Part shown: positions 1 through 5,493 of the stretch, one piece after another
How the letters are laid out: every line of letters begins with the position of its first letter
How positions within the stretch are numbered: the stretch's first letter is position 1
Assembly: GCA_020435185.1 (NCBI GenBank)
Contig: JAGRAA010000393.1
Span: 1-7,373, forward strand
Length of the DNA stretch: 7,373 nucleotides
Reading direction: 5' to 3'
Source of the DNA: Bdellovibrionales bacterium
GTDB lineage: Bacteria > Bdellovibrionota > Bdellovibrionia > Bdellovibrionales > UBA1609
Program-made: the position numbers and the translations under genes
Notes under the pieces: generated by a model
Databases searched by the model: none
The model's input: only the letters and a program-made list of their open reading frames with translations
Told to the model about the DNA's origin: nothing

Positions 1-33
1 TCAGTATCATCTTGAGATTCCTACCAGTCTCAT

Positions 34-57
34 TGTCCACACATTTTTAGGTGGGCA
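34..57. promoter_or_regulatory. Imperfect inverted repeat upstream of the repressor gene
   Basis: The arms TGTCCAC (34-40) and GTGGGCA (51-57) are complementary except for one G-T position and are separated by 10 bases. It is the only G/C-rich dyad near the CsoR-family gene. CsoR-family operators usually contain short G/C tracts in a dyad, so this is a candidate autoregulatory operator. It lies about 20 bp upstream of the candidate -35. It could equally be a hairpin at the end of a gene lying to the left, but no T-tract follows it. Confidence 0.3.
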
Positions 58-77
58 AACGAAACAGAGAATTTTTC

Positions 78-104
78 TTGTCAATATAGATATCCTAAGA
101 TAAT
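78..104 (+). promoter_or_regulatory. Weak candidate promoter of the CsoR-family gene
   Basis: TTGTCA (78-83) matches the -35 consensus at five of six positions. GATAAT (99-104) matches the -10 at five of six. The 15-bp spacer is short. Transcription would begin near 111, only a couple of bases before the ATG at 113, so the message would be nearly leaderless. This would fit the lack of a good Shine-Dalgarno site. The spacing makes the call uncertain. Confidence 0.3.
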
Positions 105-112
105 TGTTGAGT

Positions 113-400
113 ATGAATAATGTTAAAGGCGCTAATCATAGTCAGCAGTTGTCACGAATTAGTAGAATTGAAGGTCAAGTTCGTGGTATCAAAAAAATGA
201 TAGAAGATCACGAGTACTGCGTGGATGTTCTCACGCAGATTAAAGCTGCACGAAGTGCATTAAAATCTTTAGAGTTAGTTGTTTTAGAAGGACATTTGCA
301 TCACTGTGTGAATGAGGCGCTTCAATCGGGTAAAAAACCAATCATTTCTAAAAAATTAGATGAAATCATGGATCTATTGAAAAAGACTTCTAAGTCTTGA
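113..400 (+). CDS. CsoR/CstR/FrmR-family (DUF156) repressor, probably persulfide-sensing
   Basis: This is a 95-residue all-helical repressor of the CsoR/RcnR/FrmR/CstR family, which binds DNA as a tetramer and lets go when its cysteine site binds Cu(I), Ni, formaldehyde or persulfide. Family hallmarks are RIEGQVRGI near residues 18-26, then Cys36 preceded by Tyr35, His61 and Cys65. These have the same spacing as the copper ligands of Mycobacterium CsoR. The two cysteines 29 apart are also the pair that CstR cross-links with sulfane sulfur. I chose ATG 113 over two in-frame TTG codons at 104 and 107, because it gives the usual length; no start has a strong ribosome site. The next genes are a persulfide dioxygenase and a TSUP exporter, so CstR-like sulfide or persulfide sensing is the best inference. 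Copper or formaldehyde sensing remains possible because His61 is retained. Confidence 0.88.
   Translation: MNNVKGANHSQQLSRISRIEGQVRGIKKMIEDHEYCVDVLTQIKAARSALKSLELVVLEGHLHHCVNEALQSGKKPIISKKLDEIMDLLKKTSKS
383..398 (+). terminator. Small hairpin at the repressor stop codon, weak terminator candidate
   Basis: AAGACT (383-388) and AGTCTT (393-398) form a perfect 6-bp stem with a 4-base loop. The stem is preceded by an A run and followed by an interrupted T-rich stretch with TTTT at 403-406. It overlaps the last codons of the repressor gene. The stem is short and the T-tract broken, so it would be a leaky terminator at best. It would partly separate the repressor from the dioxygenase gene, which has its own promoter. 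Confidence 0.3.
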
Positions 401-454
401 GCTTTTGCTTAAATGAAAACTATTGAGACAAAAGAACAGATTGAGTCATTTTAC

Positions 455-476
455 ATTAATTAAATAATATTAATTA
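455..476. repeat. Pair of ATTAATTA direct repeats in the AT-rich spacer
   Basis: ATTAATTA occurs at 455-462 and again at 469-476, with 14 bp from start to start. The unit contains the palindrome TAATTA, so the pair also reads as a dyad. It lies about 40 bp upstream of the -35 of the dioxygenase promoter, where an upstream regulator or A/T-preferring protein might bind. In DNA this AT-rich, an 8-bp repeat can also arise by chance. Confidence 0.35.
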
Positions 477-513
477 GTTATGCTCATCTAATGAGTGCTG
501 ACAATTCCCTCTC

Positions 514-541
514 TTGACATATTATAAAAACATAATATTAT
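514..541 (+). promoter_or_regulatory. Strong sigma-70-type promoter of the dioxygenase-exporter operon
   Basis: TTGACA (514-519) is a perfect -35. TATTAT (536-541) matches the -10 at five of six positions, and the spacer is 16 bp. It is the best promoter in the window. Start of transcription would be near 548, giving a leader of about 45 nt before the ATG at 593. Such a promoter would be constitutive unless repressed, which fits control by the adjacent repressor gene. Confidence 0.75.
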
Positions 542-550
542 TAAATATGT
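517..550. promoter_or_regulatory. Nested AT-rich palindromes over the promoter, candidate operator
   Basis: The outer arms ACATATT (517-523) and AATATGT (544-550) are perfect inverted repeats. Inside them, ATAATATTAT (532-541) is a perfect 10-bp palindrome that contains the -10. A third pair, ATTAT (521-525) and ATAAT (532-536), is also present. The dyad spans from the -35 to past the -10, where a bound repressor would block RNA polymerase. It lacks the G/C tracts usual for CsoR-family operators, so the protein that binds it is not certain. Confidence 0.45.
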
Positions 551-581
551 TTAGACAATGAATTGATATCATCGGGCTCAC

Positions 582-588
582 AAGGAGG
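582..588 (+). promoter_or_regulatory. Ribosome binding site fixing the dioxygenase start at 593
   Basis: AAGGAGG is a full Shine-Dalgarno core ending 4 bases before ATG 593. An in-frame TTG at 563 would extend the protein by 10 residues. That extension has no ribosome site and would lie upstream of this signal, so 593 is preferred. Confidence 0.85.
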
Positions 589-592
589 AACC

Positions 593-1453
593 ATGAAAAT
601 AGAAACATTTTTTGATCAAGCCACTTTTACCTTAACATATGTTGTTTGGGATGAAGACACTAGAGACGCAGTGATTATAGATTCTGTTATGGATTATGAT
701 CCTAAGGCTTCTATGATTTCTTATGAATCGGCCAATAAAGTCATTCAGTTTGCCAACGGCAAAGAATTGCAGATTCATCTTATTTTAGAGACACATGCTC
801 ATGCCGATCATTTATCAGCCTCACAGTATTTGAAACAAAAATATCCTGAGGCAAAAATAGTGATAGGTCAGGAAATCTCTAAAGTTCAAGAAGTCTTCAA
901 GGGTCTTTTCAATTTTAAGAATTTAGCAGCAGATGGCTCTCAATTTGATTTGAAAGTAAAAGATGGTCAAAAGTTTTCAGCAGGAAGTTTAGCCTTTGAA
1001 GCTATTCACACACCGGGACACACTCCCGCTTGTTACACCTATAAAATCAAAGACGTGATTTTTACGGGAGACGCTCTTTTTATGCCTGATTTTGGAACTG
1101 GTCGTTGTGATTTTCCATCGGGGAGTGCAGAGAATTTATATCACTCCGTTCATGAAAAACTTTATAAATTGCCAGATGAAACAAGAGTATTCACAGGTCA
1201 TGATTATCAACCCGGCGGCAGAGAGTTAAAGTGGGAGTCTACAATTGGTGAGCAGAAAGCTAAGAACATCCAACTTAAAGAAGCAACAAGCAAAGATGAG
1301 TTTGTGAAGTTTAGAACAGAGCGAGATTCTACTTTAGCGGCTCCAAATATTTTATTGCAAAGTGTGCAAGTAAATATTGGAGCGGGAATGTTTCCAGAAA
1401 AAGAAGACAATGGCACGGCTTATTTAAAAATGCCTGTTCGTTTTAAAGGTTAA
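593..1453 (+). CDS. Blh/ETHE1-type persulfide dioxygenase (metallo-beta-lactamase fold)
   Basis: This is a 286-residue cytoplasmic MBL-fold protein of the Blh/persulfide dioxygenase group, which uses one Fe(II) and O2 to oxidise glutathione persulfide to sulfite. The motif THAHADH gives His68, His70, Asp72 and His73. HTPGHTPAC gives His143, GDALFMPDFGTGRCDF starts with Asp160, and TGHDY gives His203. By analogy with ETHE1, the iron ligands would be His68, His143 and Asp160. The FGTGRCDFPSG stretch and the C-terminal VNIGAG...DNGTAYLKMPV block are typical of the Blh branch and separate it from glyoxalase II. There is no fused rhodanese or DUF442 domain, unlike longer Blh proteins. It follows its own strong promoter and is 17 bp from the exporter gene, implying an operon. 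The family is clear; the exact substrate is inferred. Confidence 0.92.
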   Translation: MKIETFFDQATFTLTYVVWDEDTRDAVIIDSVMDYDPKASMISYESANKVIQFANGKELQIHLILETHAHADHLSASQYLKQKYPEAKIVIGQEISKVQEVFKGLFNFKNLAADGSQFDLKVKDGQKFSAGSLAFEAIHTPGHTPACYTYKIKDVIFTGDALFMPDFGTGRCDFPSGSAENLYHSVHEKLYKLPDETRVFTGHDYQPGGRELKWESTIGEQKAKNIQLKEATSKDEFVKFRTERDSTLAAPNILLQSVQVNIGAGMFPEKEDNGTAYLKMPVRFKG

Positions 1454-1470
1454 AGAAAGAGAGAGCTATT

Positions 1471-2253
1471 ATGGCGATTTTAGGAATGATAGCCGCTGTT
1501 TTTATGGGTGCGGTTCTAGGTCTTGTTGGGGGAGGCGGCTCCATTCTTACGGTACCAATATTAGTTTATATATTAGGGATATCTCCGGTGCATGCTACTG
1601 CGTATTCTCTTTTCGTTGTGGGATTGTCGGCTCTTGTAGGATCCGTAGATTATATAAGACGGAAACTTGTGGATTTTAAAGTGGGAGCAGTTTTTGTTGT
1701 ACCAGCTTTTATAGGAGTCTACTCGGTCAGGGCTTTTTTAATGCCGGCGATACCAGGCACTATGGATCTTGGTTTTATGATTCTGAAAAAAAGTGCACTT
1801 GTCATGGGTGTGTTTTCAGTGATCATGATTTTAGCCTCGTACTCTATGATTAAAGGAAGAAAAAACACCAAAACCGAAAAGAAAAGTTTAAATTACGCTC
1901 TTGTCACCTTAGAGGGGTTGGTCGTTGGCAGCATCACTGGGTTTGTTGGTGCTGGCGGGGGTTTTTTGATTATTCCAGCGCTTGTGGTTCTCGCTGGATT
2001 AGAGATCAAGGTGGCCGTGGGCACATCTTTGTTGATTATTGCGACTAAGTCTCTTCTGGGATTTATCGGGGATGTGCAAGTTATGAACGACATTGATTGG
2101 AATCTTCTCATTCAGTTTTCAGGGTTCTCGATTGTAGGTATTTTTATTGGGTCTTATTTTTCCAGAAAAATAAGTAGTGAAAAATTAAAACCAGGTTTTG
2201 GGTGGTTTGTTTTGGTTATGGGAATTGTAGTTTTAGCTAGACAAATCCTATGA
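1471..2253 (+). CDS. TauE/SafE-family (TSUP) membrane exporter, probably sulfite
   Basis: This is a 260-residue inner-membrane protein with about eight hydrophobic segments, near residues 3-22, 26-60, 72-90, 105-126, 141-162, 164-200, 211-230 and 241-258. It shows the internal duplication of the TSUP family. The glycine-rich signature GLVGGGGS...VP at 17-29 is repeated as GFVGAGGG...IP at 157-169, each at a helix break near the substrate path. A charged loop (about 128-140) separates the halves. The length is normal for the family. A purine-rich ribosome site, AGAGAG, lies just before the ATG. Family members move sulfite, sulfoacetate or related sulfur anions. Position directly after the persulfide dioxygenase suggests export of the sulfite it makes, but the substrate and even the direction of transport are inferred. 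Confidence 0.9.
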   Translation: MAILGMIAAVFMGAVLGLVGGGGSILTVPILVYILGISPVHATAYSLFVVGLSALVGSVDYIRRKLVDFKVGAVFVVPAFIGVYSVRAFLMPAIPGTMDLGFMILKKSALVMGVFSVIMILASYSMIKGRKNTKTEKKSLNYALVTLEGLVVGSITGFVGAGGGFLIIPALVVLAGLEIKVAVGTSLLIIATKSLLGFIGDVQVMNDIDWNLLIQFSGFSIVGIFIGSYFSRKISSEKLKPGFGWFVLVMGIVVLARQIL

Positions 2254-2259
2254 GGAGTA

Positions 2260-2297
2260 TTGGTCTAAGGACTTAAAATTTATATTGTTTAGATCAA
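2260..2297 (+). other. Long-loop inverted repeat after the exporter gene
   Basis: TTGGTCTAA (2260-2268) and TTAGATCAA (2289-2297) pair over 9 positions with one G-T, around a 20-base AT-rich loop. It starts 7 bp after the exporter stop. No T-tract follows, so it is not a standard intrinsic terminator. It may protect the 3' end of the message, or be an operator for the gene starting at 2381. Confidence 0.3.
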
Positions 2298-2315
2298 TGT
2301 CTGAGAGAATATAAA
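2288..2315 (+). promoter_or_regulatory. Candidate promoter of the exported barrel-like protein gene
   Basis: TTTAGA (2288-2293, four of six -35 matches) and TATAAA (2310-2315, five of six -10 matches) are 16 bp apart. The -35 overlaps the right arm of the inverted repeat at 2289-2297, so a protein bound there could control it. The call is weak because AT-rich DNA gives many such matches. Confidence 0.3.
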
Positions 2316-2380
2316 AATACCGTTCAATTCAAATCAGTTGTTTGTTACCGTGTTATTAGAGTTTTACTTCAAGGAGAAGG

Positions 2381-2980
2381 ATGTCTTTTTATAGAGCGTG
2401 CACAACAATTATTTTAATTTTTTTTACTTCTTTAGGGTTGCTGGCTGGTGAGAGGACAGATCGACCTATTGGATTGAATTTTGCTGTTAATGAGCCTTAT
2501 CCTGGTGGGGTAGGAGTAAATCTGATGATTAACGCCACAAACTGGCTTCGGATCTCTGGTGGTTCGGGATATTACAATGACCAATTTGGTCAGAGTTTAT
2601 CGGATATTCCCGTAGAGATGATAGCCGTTATGGTTTATATTATGACAGCAGGAAATACTCCTATTGAAGATTCTGTGGCCTTTCTAAAAGGAAATCAGAG
2701 TTCAGCAACGCCCAAAATTATTAGGTCGTATAGTGGAGGAATAGAGCTTCTTCATCCTAGCTGGAAAACCTCTCCCGTAATTGGAGTTTTTTGGGGAGGG
2801 TATGAGCCACAAAATCAGCCTTATGATTTAACAGAGTTTGCAGTTCATAAATACTTTAAAGCGGGGATAGATTACACCTCTGAGACTGGATTTAATATCC
2901 AGCTGGGAGGTTTGTACGCAGAGGAACTTCCCGAGCCAATTAGGTATCGCGGTTATATTCATTTTGGTCATTTTTTTTAA
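2381..2980 (+). CDS. Exported protein of unknown function, probable small outer-membrane beta-barrel
   Basis: I do not recognise this 199-residue protein. It begins with a signal peptide: a hydrophobic core at about residues 8-21, and likely cleavage after LLAG at 23. The rest alternates short strands with many Gly, Tyr, Phe and Asn residues, for example GVGVNLMI (44-50), WLRISGGSGYY (55-65), PVIGVFWGGY (132-141) and FNIQLGGLYA (171-180). The chain ends in GYIHFGHFF with a terminal Phe, as in outer-membrane barrels that use the BAM complex. One more hydrophobic stretch (about 78-90) may be a strand or buried helix. The only cysteine (7) is inside the signal peptide, so it is not a lipoprotein. 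AAGGAG at 2371-2376 precedes the ATG. It is separated from the exporter by 127 bp and is probably transcribed on its own. No role can be given. Confidence 0.8.
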   Translation: MSFYRACTTIILIFFTSLGLLAGERTDRPIGLNFAVNEPYPGGVGVNLMINATNWLRISGGSGYYNDQFGQSLSDIPVEMIAVMVYIMTAGNTPIEDSVAFLKGNQSSATPKIIRSYSGGIELLHPSWKTSPVIGVFWGGYEPQNQPYDLTEFAVHKYFKAGIDYTSETGFNIQLGGLYAEELPEPIRYRGYIHFGHFF

Positions 2981-2984
2981 ACAC

Positions 2985-3001
2985 CGTAAATATGCTTTAC
3001 G
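2985..3001 (+). terminator. Short hairpin after the barrel-like gene, poor terminator
   Basis: CGTAAA (2985-2990) and TTTACG (2996-3001) form a 6-bp stem with a 5-base loop, 4 bp after the stop codon. The stem can be extended by two pairs past a bulge. There is no T-run after it, so termination efficiency is doubtful. Confidence 0.25.
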
Positions 3002-3035
3002 TGCTATTAATACTAGACTTTTGATGAGTGCACTT

Positions 3036-3047
3036 TAGAGATCTCTA
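3036..3047. other. Perfect 12-bp palindrome upstream of the rRNA methyltransferase gene
   Basis: TAGAGATCTCTA is a perfect palindrome ending 34 bp before the ATG at 3082. Its place in a 101-bp intergenic region is compatible with an operator. No clear promoter could be picked around it, and nothing identifies a binding protein. Confidence 0.3.
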
Positions 3048-3081
3048 TGTTAAAACTAATGAATATTAAAATGAGGTTTGT

Positions 3082-4278
3082 ATGTATCGCCCAAGTTCTT
3101 TTGTAAACATACGCTTAAAAAGAGATTTAGCCCGGTCCATTAAGCAAGGTCACCCTTGGATTTATAAAGAGTCTTTAGCCGATACTCCCAGTGCATCTAT
3201 GGGAGCTAATATTAGAGTGCTCACCAAGAAGAAAGAAACCTTAGGCTATGGGTTTTACAATCCAGACTCTCCTTTATCTATTAGAATGTATGCCGTGGGC
3301 GAGCACTTTAAAGAAAATTGGGCCTATGAAAACGCAGAAAAAGCATTAGAGCTCAGAAAGCCATTTCTGGTCCCGGAGTCTCCGACTAATGCGTTTCGAT
3401 TATTTAATGGTGAAGGAGATGGTTTACCGGGATTAGTCTGCGACGTTTATTCGACGGTAGGGGTAATTCAGGTAGATGGATCGGGACCCGCTGCCTTTTG
3501 GGATATTTATCAAGTGGCAGAATGGGTTCACCAAAAGCTTCAGTTGGAGTATGTGATTTATAAACCTCGCAGAAGTGAAGAAGGTGAGCCTCAAATAATT
3601 ATTGGAGAAAAGAACCAATTTAATCCTGAGGTTAAAGTTGTAGAAAACGGAGCCTATTTTGCGGTCAATGTCTTTGAAGGGCAAAAGACAGGATTCTTTT
3701 TAGATCAAAGAGACAACAGAAAATTTATGGAGTACTTTTCTTCTGGTAAATCCGTTTTAAATTTATTTTGCTATACCGGAGGATTTTCTGTTTTTGCAGC
3801 CTATGGTGGGAGCTCCCATGTTACATCAGTGGATTTATCTGGGCCAGCTATAGAGTATTTAAATAAAAATTGGAGTCTTAACGATCTAAATCCTAACGCT
3901 AACGAAGCGATAGTTTCTGATGTGTCACAGTTTTTAGATGAATCCATACAATCGCAAAGACAGTGGGATTTAGTCATAGTGGACCCACCTAGCTATGCGC
4001 ATAGATCCGAAGATAAAGAGCGAGCCGTGCAGTCTTATATACAACTATTTACTAAGGCATTAAAAGTGGTGAGTCCGTCAGGTTATATCGCCATGTCTTC
4101 GTGCTCTAGCCACATTAACAGTCGGGAGTTCACGCAGGTTTGTCAGTCAGCGTTTTCTTTAGCTAAAAAGAGAGCTCAAATTTTATACAATAAAGGGCAA
4201 GGGTTTGATCACCCTTATGGATTGGCTATGCCAGAATTAAAATATTTAAAATTTGTACTCTTTAGAGTTCAAGGATAA
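3082..4278 (+). CDS. rlmI: RlmI-like 23S rRNA (cytosine-C5) methyltransferase
   Basis: This is a 398-residue SAM-dependent RNA methyltransferase of the RlmI family, almost the length of E. coli RlmI, which makes m5C1962 in 23S rRNA. The N-terminal PUA domain (about 1-75) includes the family motif HPWIY at 24-28. A linker domain with LFNGEGDGLPGL (107-118) follows, then the Rossmann methyltransferase domain. GQKTGFFLDQRDNR (200-213) and NLFCYTGGFS (227-236) form the SAM site, Asp251 ends the next strand, and DPPSY (301-305) is motif IV. SSCSSH (339-344) carries the probable catalytic Cys341. E. coli RlmI has DPPK where this has DPPS. GAGG at 3073-3076 is the ribosome site. All key motifs are present, so it should be active. 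The exact target base is inferred from the family and a paralogue with another target is possible. Confidence 0.88.
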   Translation: MYRPSSFVNIRLKRDLARSIKQGHPWIYKESLADTPSASMGANIRVLTKKKETLGYGFYNPDSPLSIRMYAVGEHFKENWAYENAEKALELRKPFLVPESPTNAFRLFNGEGDGLPGLVCDVYSTVGVIQVDGSGPAAFWDIYQVAEWVHQKLQLEYVIYKPRRSEEGEPQIIIGEKNQFNPEVKVVENGAYFAVNVFEGQKTGFFLDQRDNRKFMEYFSSGKSVLNLFCYTGGFSVFAAYGGSSHVTSVDLSGPAIEYLNKNWSLNDLNPNANEAIVSDVSQFLDESIQSQRQWDLVIVDPPSYAHRSEDKERAVQSYIQLFTKALKVVSPSGYIAMSSCSSHINSREFTQVCQSAFSLAKKRAQILYNKGQGFDHPYGLAMPELKYLKFVLFRVQG

Positions 4279-4344
4279 GGTGTTTCTTTTAAGACTTTCA
4301 TTCGATACAGATGAGAATGCAAAAAATTAAAGAGGAGCCTTACA

Positions 4345-5493
4345 ATGAAAAATCGATTTAAAGATAATTTCCTGGCCGCTCAGAAGTCTACCTATTTGTT
4401 TTCTGCGGCAGTAAGCCCTCTTCATAGACGAGTCTATGAAAAAAGATTGAAGCACTTAGATATGATGTTCACCCAGGGGGATATTCATTGGCATCACTCT
4501 ATTGAAGAAATGGAAGTCACCCGTCATAGAGTGGCTGAGTTATTCAACGCAAAAAATGAAGATATTGCCTTCGGATCAAATACGTCGATGAATATGAATC
4601 TTTTGGCCATGATGTATAAACAAAAAGGTGAGGGTTACAATGTTGTTATCCCCGAGGACGAGTTTCCTTCAAGCAGTTTGCCTTGGTATCACCATGGGTT
4701 TGAGGTTCGACGTGTAGCTTCTCAGAAGAGTTTTATTTCTATAGAAGATATATTAAATTTATGCGATGAAAAAACTCTGGCAGTGGCTCATTCTCATGTT
4801 CAATTCGCTACTGGTTTTCGTCAAGATTTACAAGAATTAGGGTCGCAGTTAAAAAAACGACAGATAGATCTTATAGTTAATGCTACTCAGTCTATTGGAG
4901 TTTTTCCTATTGATGTAGAGAGATATAATATTACTGCTTTGGTGGCCAGTGGACACAAATGGTTATGTATGGGGTACGGATTAAGTGTTGCCTATATGAA
5001 TTTAAATTTAAGAAATAGATTTAAGGCCCCTGTTTGTGGATGGTTGAGTGTAGAAAACATGAGTAATATGTCTAGCTATCCGAGTCCTTTAAAGTCTACA
5101 GCCTCGGTTCTTGAAACAGGAGTTCCACCGTTTCATATTTTGACAGGTCTTTCTACAGCCCTAGAAGTGGTAAAAGAGGAGGGTATAGAGAATATTGCTC
5201 AGCAGATCCTTTCTACTCGTAGGTATTTGATCCAAGAGCTGCAAAAAATAGATTTATCGTTAATCTCCTATGACGATACAAAGGATGATGTTTATTCCTC
5301 TCATAATAGCGGAAATATTTTAATTCAAGTACAGGGGTTTAAAGAAACTCCTGAACAGATATTAGAGAAACTGGCAGAAGATCATATCTATGTAAGCCTA
5401 AGAAATGGCGGCTTAAGAATAGCCATTCATTATTTTAATGATTGTTCCGATGTGGATCGCTTAGTAGAAAAACTTTCGTTGTTACTGAATTGA
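4345..5493 (+). CDS. Class V aminotransferase-fold PLP-dependent enzyme, NifS-like but not a desulfurase
   Basis: This is a 382-residue fold-type I PLP enzyme of the class V group (cysteine desulfurase, isopenicillin N epimerase and kynureninase relatives). The lysine that binds PLP is Lys205 in SGHKW. Gln182 in the NATQSIG segment would contact the cofactor oxygen. SNTSMNMN (78-85) is the phosphate-cup region, and LRNGGLRIAIHYFN (352-365) is the C-terminal substrate-carboxylate region with Arg358. Residue 179 is Asn (codon AAT). The family normally has Asp there, three before the Gln, to contact the pyridine nitrogen. No cysteine lies in the C-terminal active-site loops; only C140, C208, C231 and C367 exist, so persulfide formation by the desulfurase route is unlikely. 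AGAGGAG at 4331-4337 is a good ribosome site. It starts 66 bp after the methyltransferase gene and may be co-transcribed. The substrate is unknown. Confidence 0.85.
   Translation: MKNRFKDNFLAAQKSTYLFSAAVSPLHRRVYEKRLKHLDMMFTQGDIHWHHSIEEMEVTRHRVAELFNAKNEDIAFGSNTSMNMNLLAMMYKQKGEGYNVVIPEDEFPSSSLPWYHHGFEVRRVASQKSFISIEDILNLCDEKTLAVAHSHVQFATGFRQDLQELGSQLKKRQIDLIVNATQSIGVFPIDVERYNITALVASGHKWLCMGYGLSVAYMNLNLRNRFKAPVCGWLSVENMSNMSSYPSPLKSTASVLETGVPPFHILTGLSTALEVVKEEGIENIAQQILSTRRYLIQELQKIDLSLISYDDTKDDVYSSHNSGNILIQVQGFKETPEQILEKLAEDHIYVSLRNGGLRIAIHYFNDCSDVDRLVEKLSLLLN

Noticed and set aside
2..103. Open frame running from the window edge to a stop at 101-103, possible end of an upstream gene
   Set aside because: It is only 33 codons long, has no recognisable sequence and crosses the inverted repeat at 34-57; an open frame this short is expected by chance, so I did not list it as a partial gene.
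441..470. Second promoter upstream of the dioxygenase gene (TTGAGT, TAATAT, 18-bp spacer)
   Set aside because: Only four of six matches at each box in very AT-rich DNA, and a far better promoter lies at 514-541.
1207..1416. Minus-strand open frame of 69 codons inside the dioxygenase gene
   Set aside because: It lies wholly opposite a clear, conserved gene, has no ribosome site that I can see and has no recognisable motif.
593..1453. Glyoxalase II or beta-lactamase assignment for the MBL-fold protein
   Set aside because: The GTGRCDFPSG segment after the metal Asp, the C-terminal block and the TSUP neighbour fit the Blh/persulfide dioxygenase branch, and no signal peptide typical of a beta-lactamase is present.
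1893..2111. Minus-strand open frame of 72 codons inside the exporter gene
   Set aside because: It is a shadow of the glycine- and hydrophobic-rich membrane protein on the other strand, with no own signals.
3433..3684. Minus-strand open frame of 83 codons inside the RlmI-like gene
   Set aside because: It is opposite conserved methyltransferase sequence and encodes nothing recognisable.
4345..5493. Class V enzyme as a cysteine desulfurase linked to the persulfide cassette
   Set aside because: No cysteine lies at either desulfurase active-site loop, the PLP Asp is replaced by Asn, and two unrelated genes separate it from the cassette.
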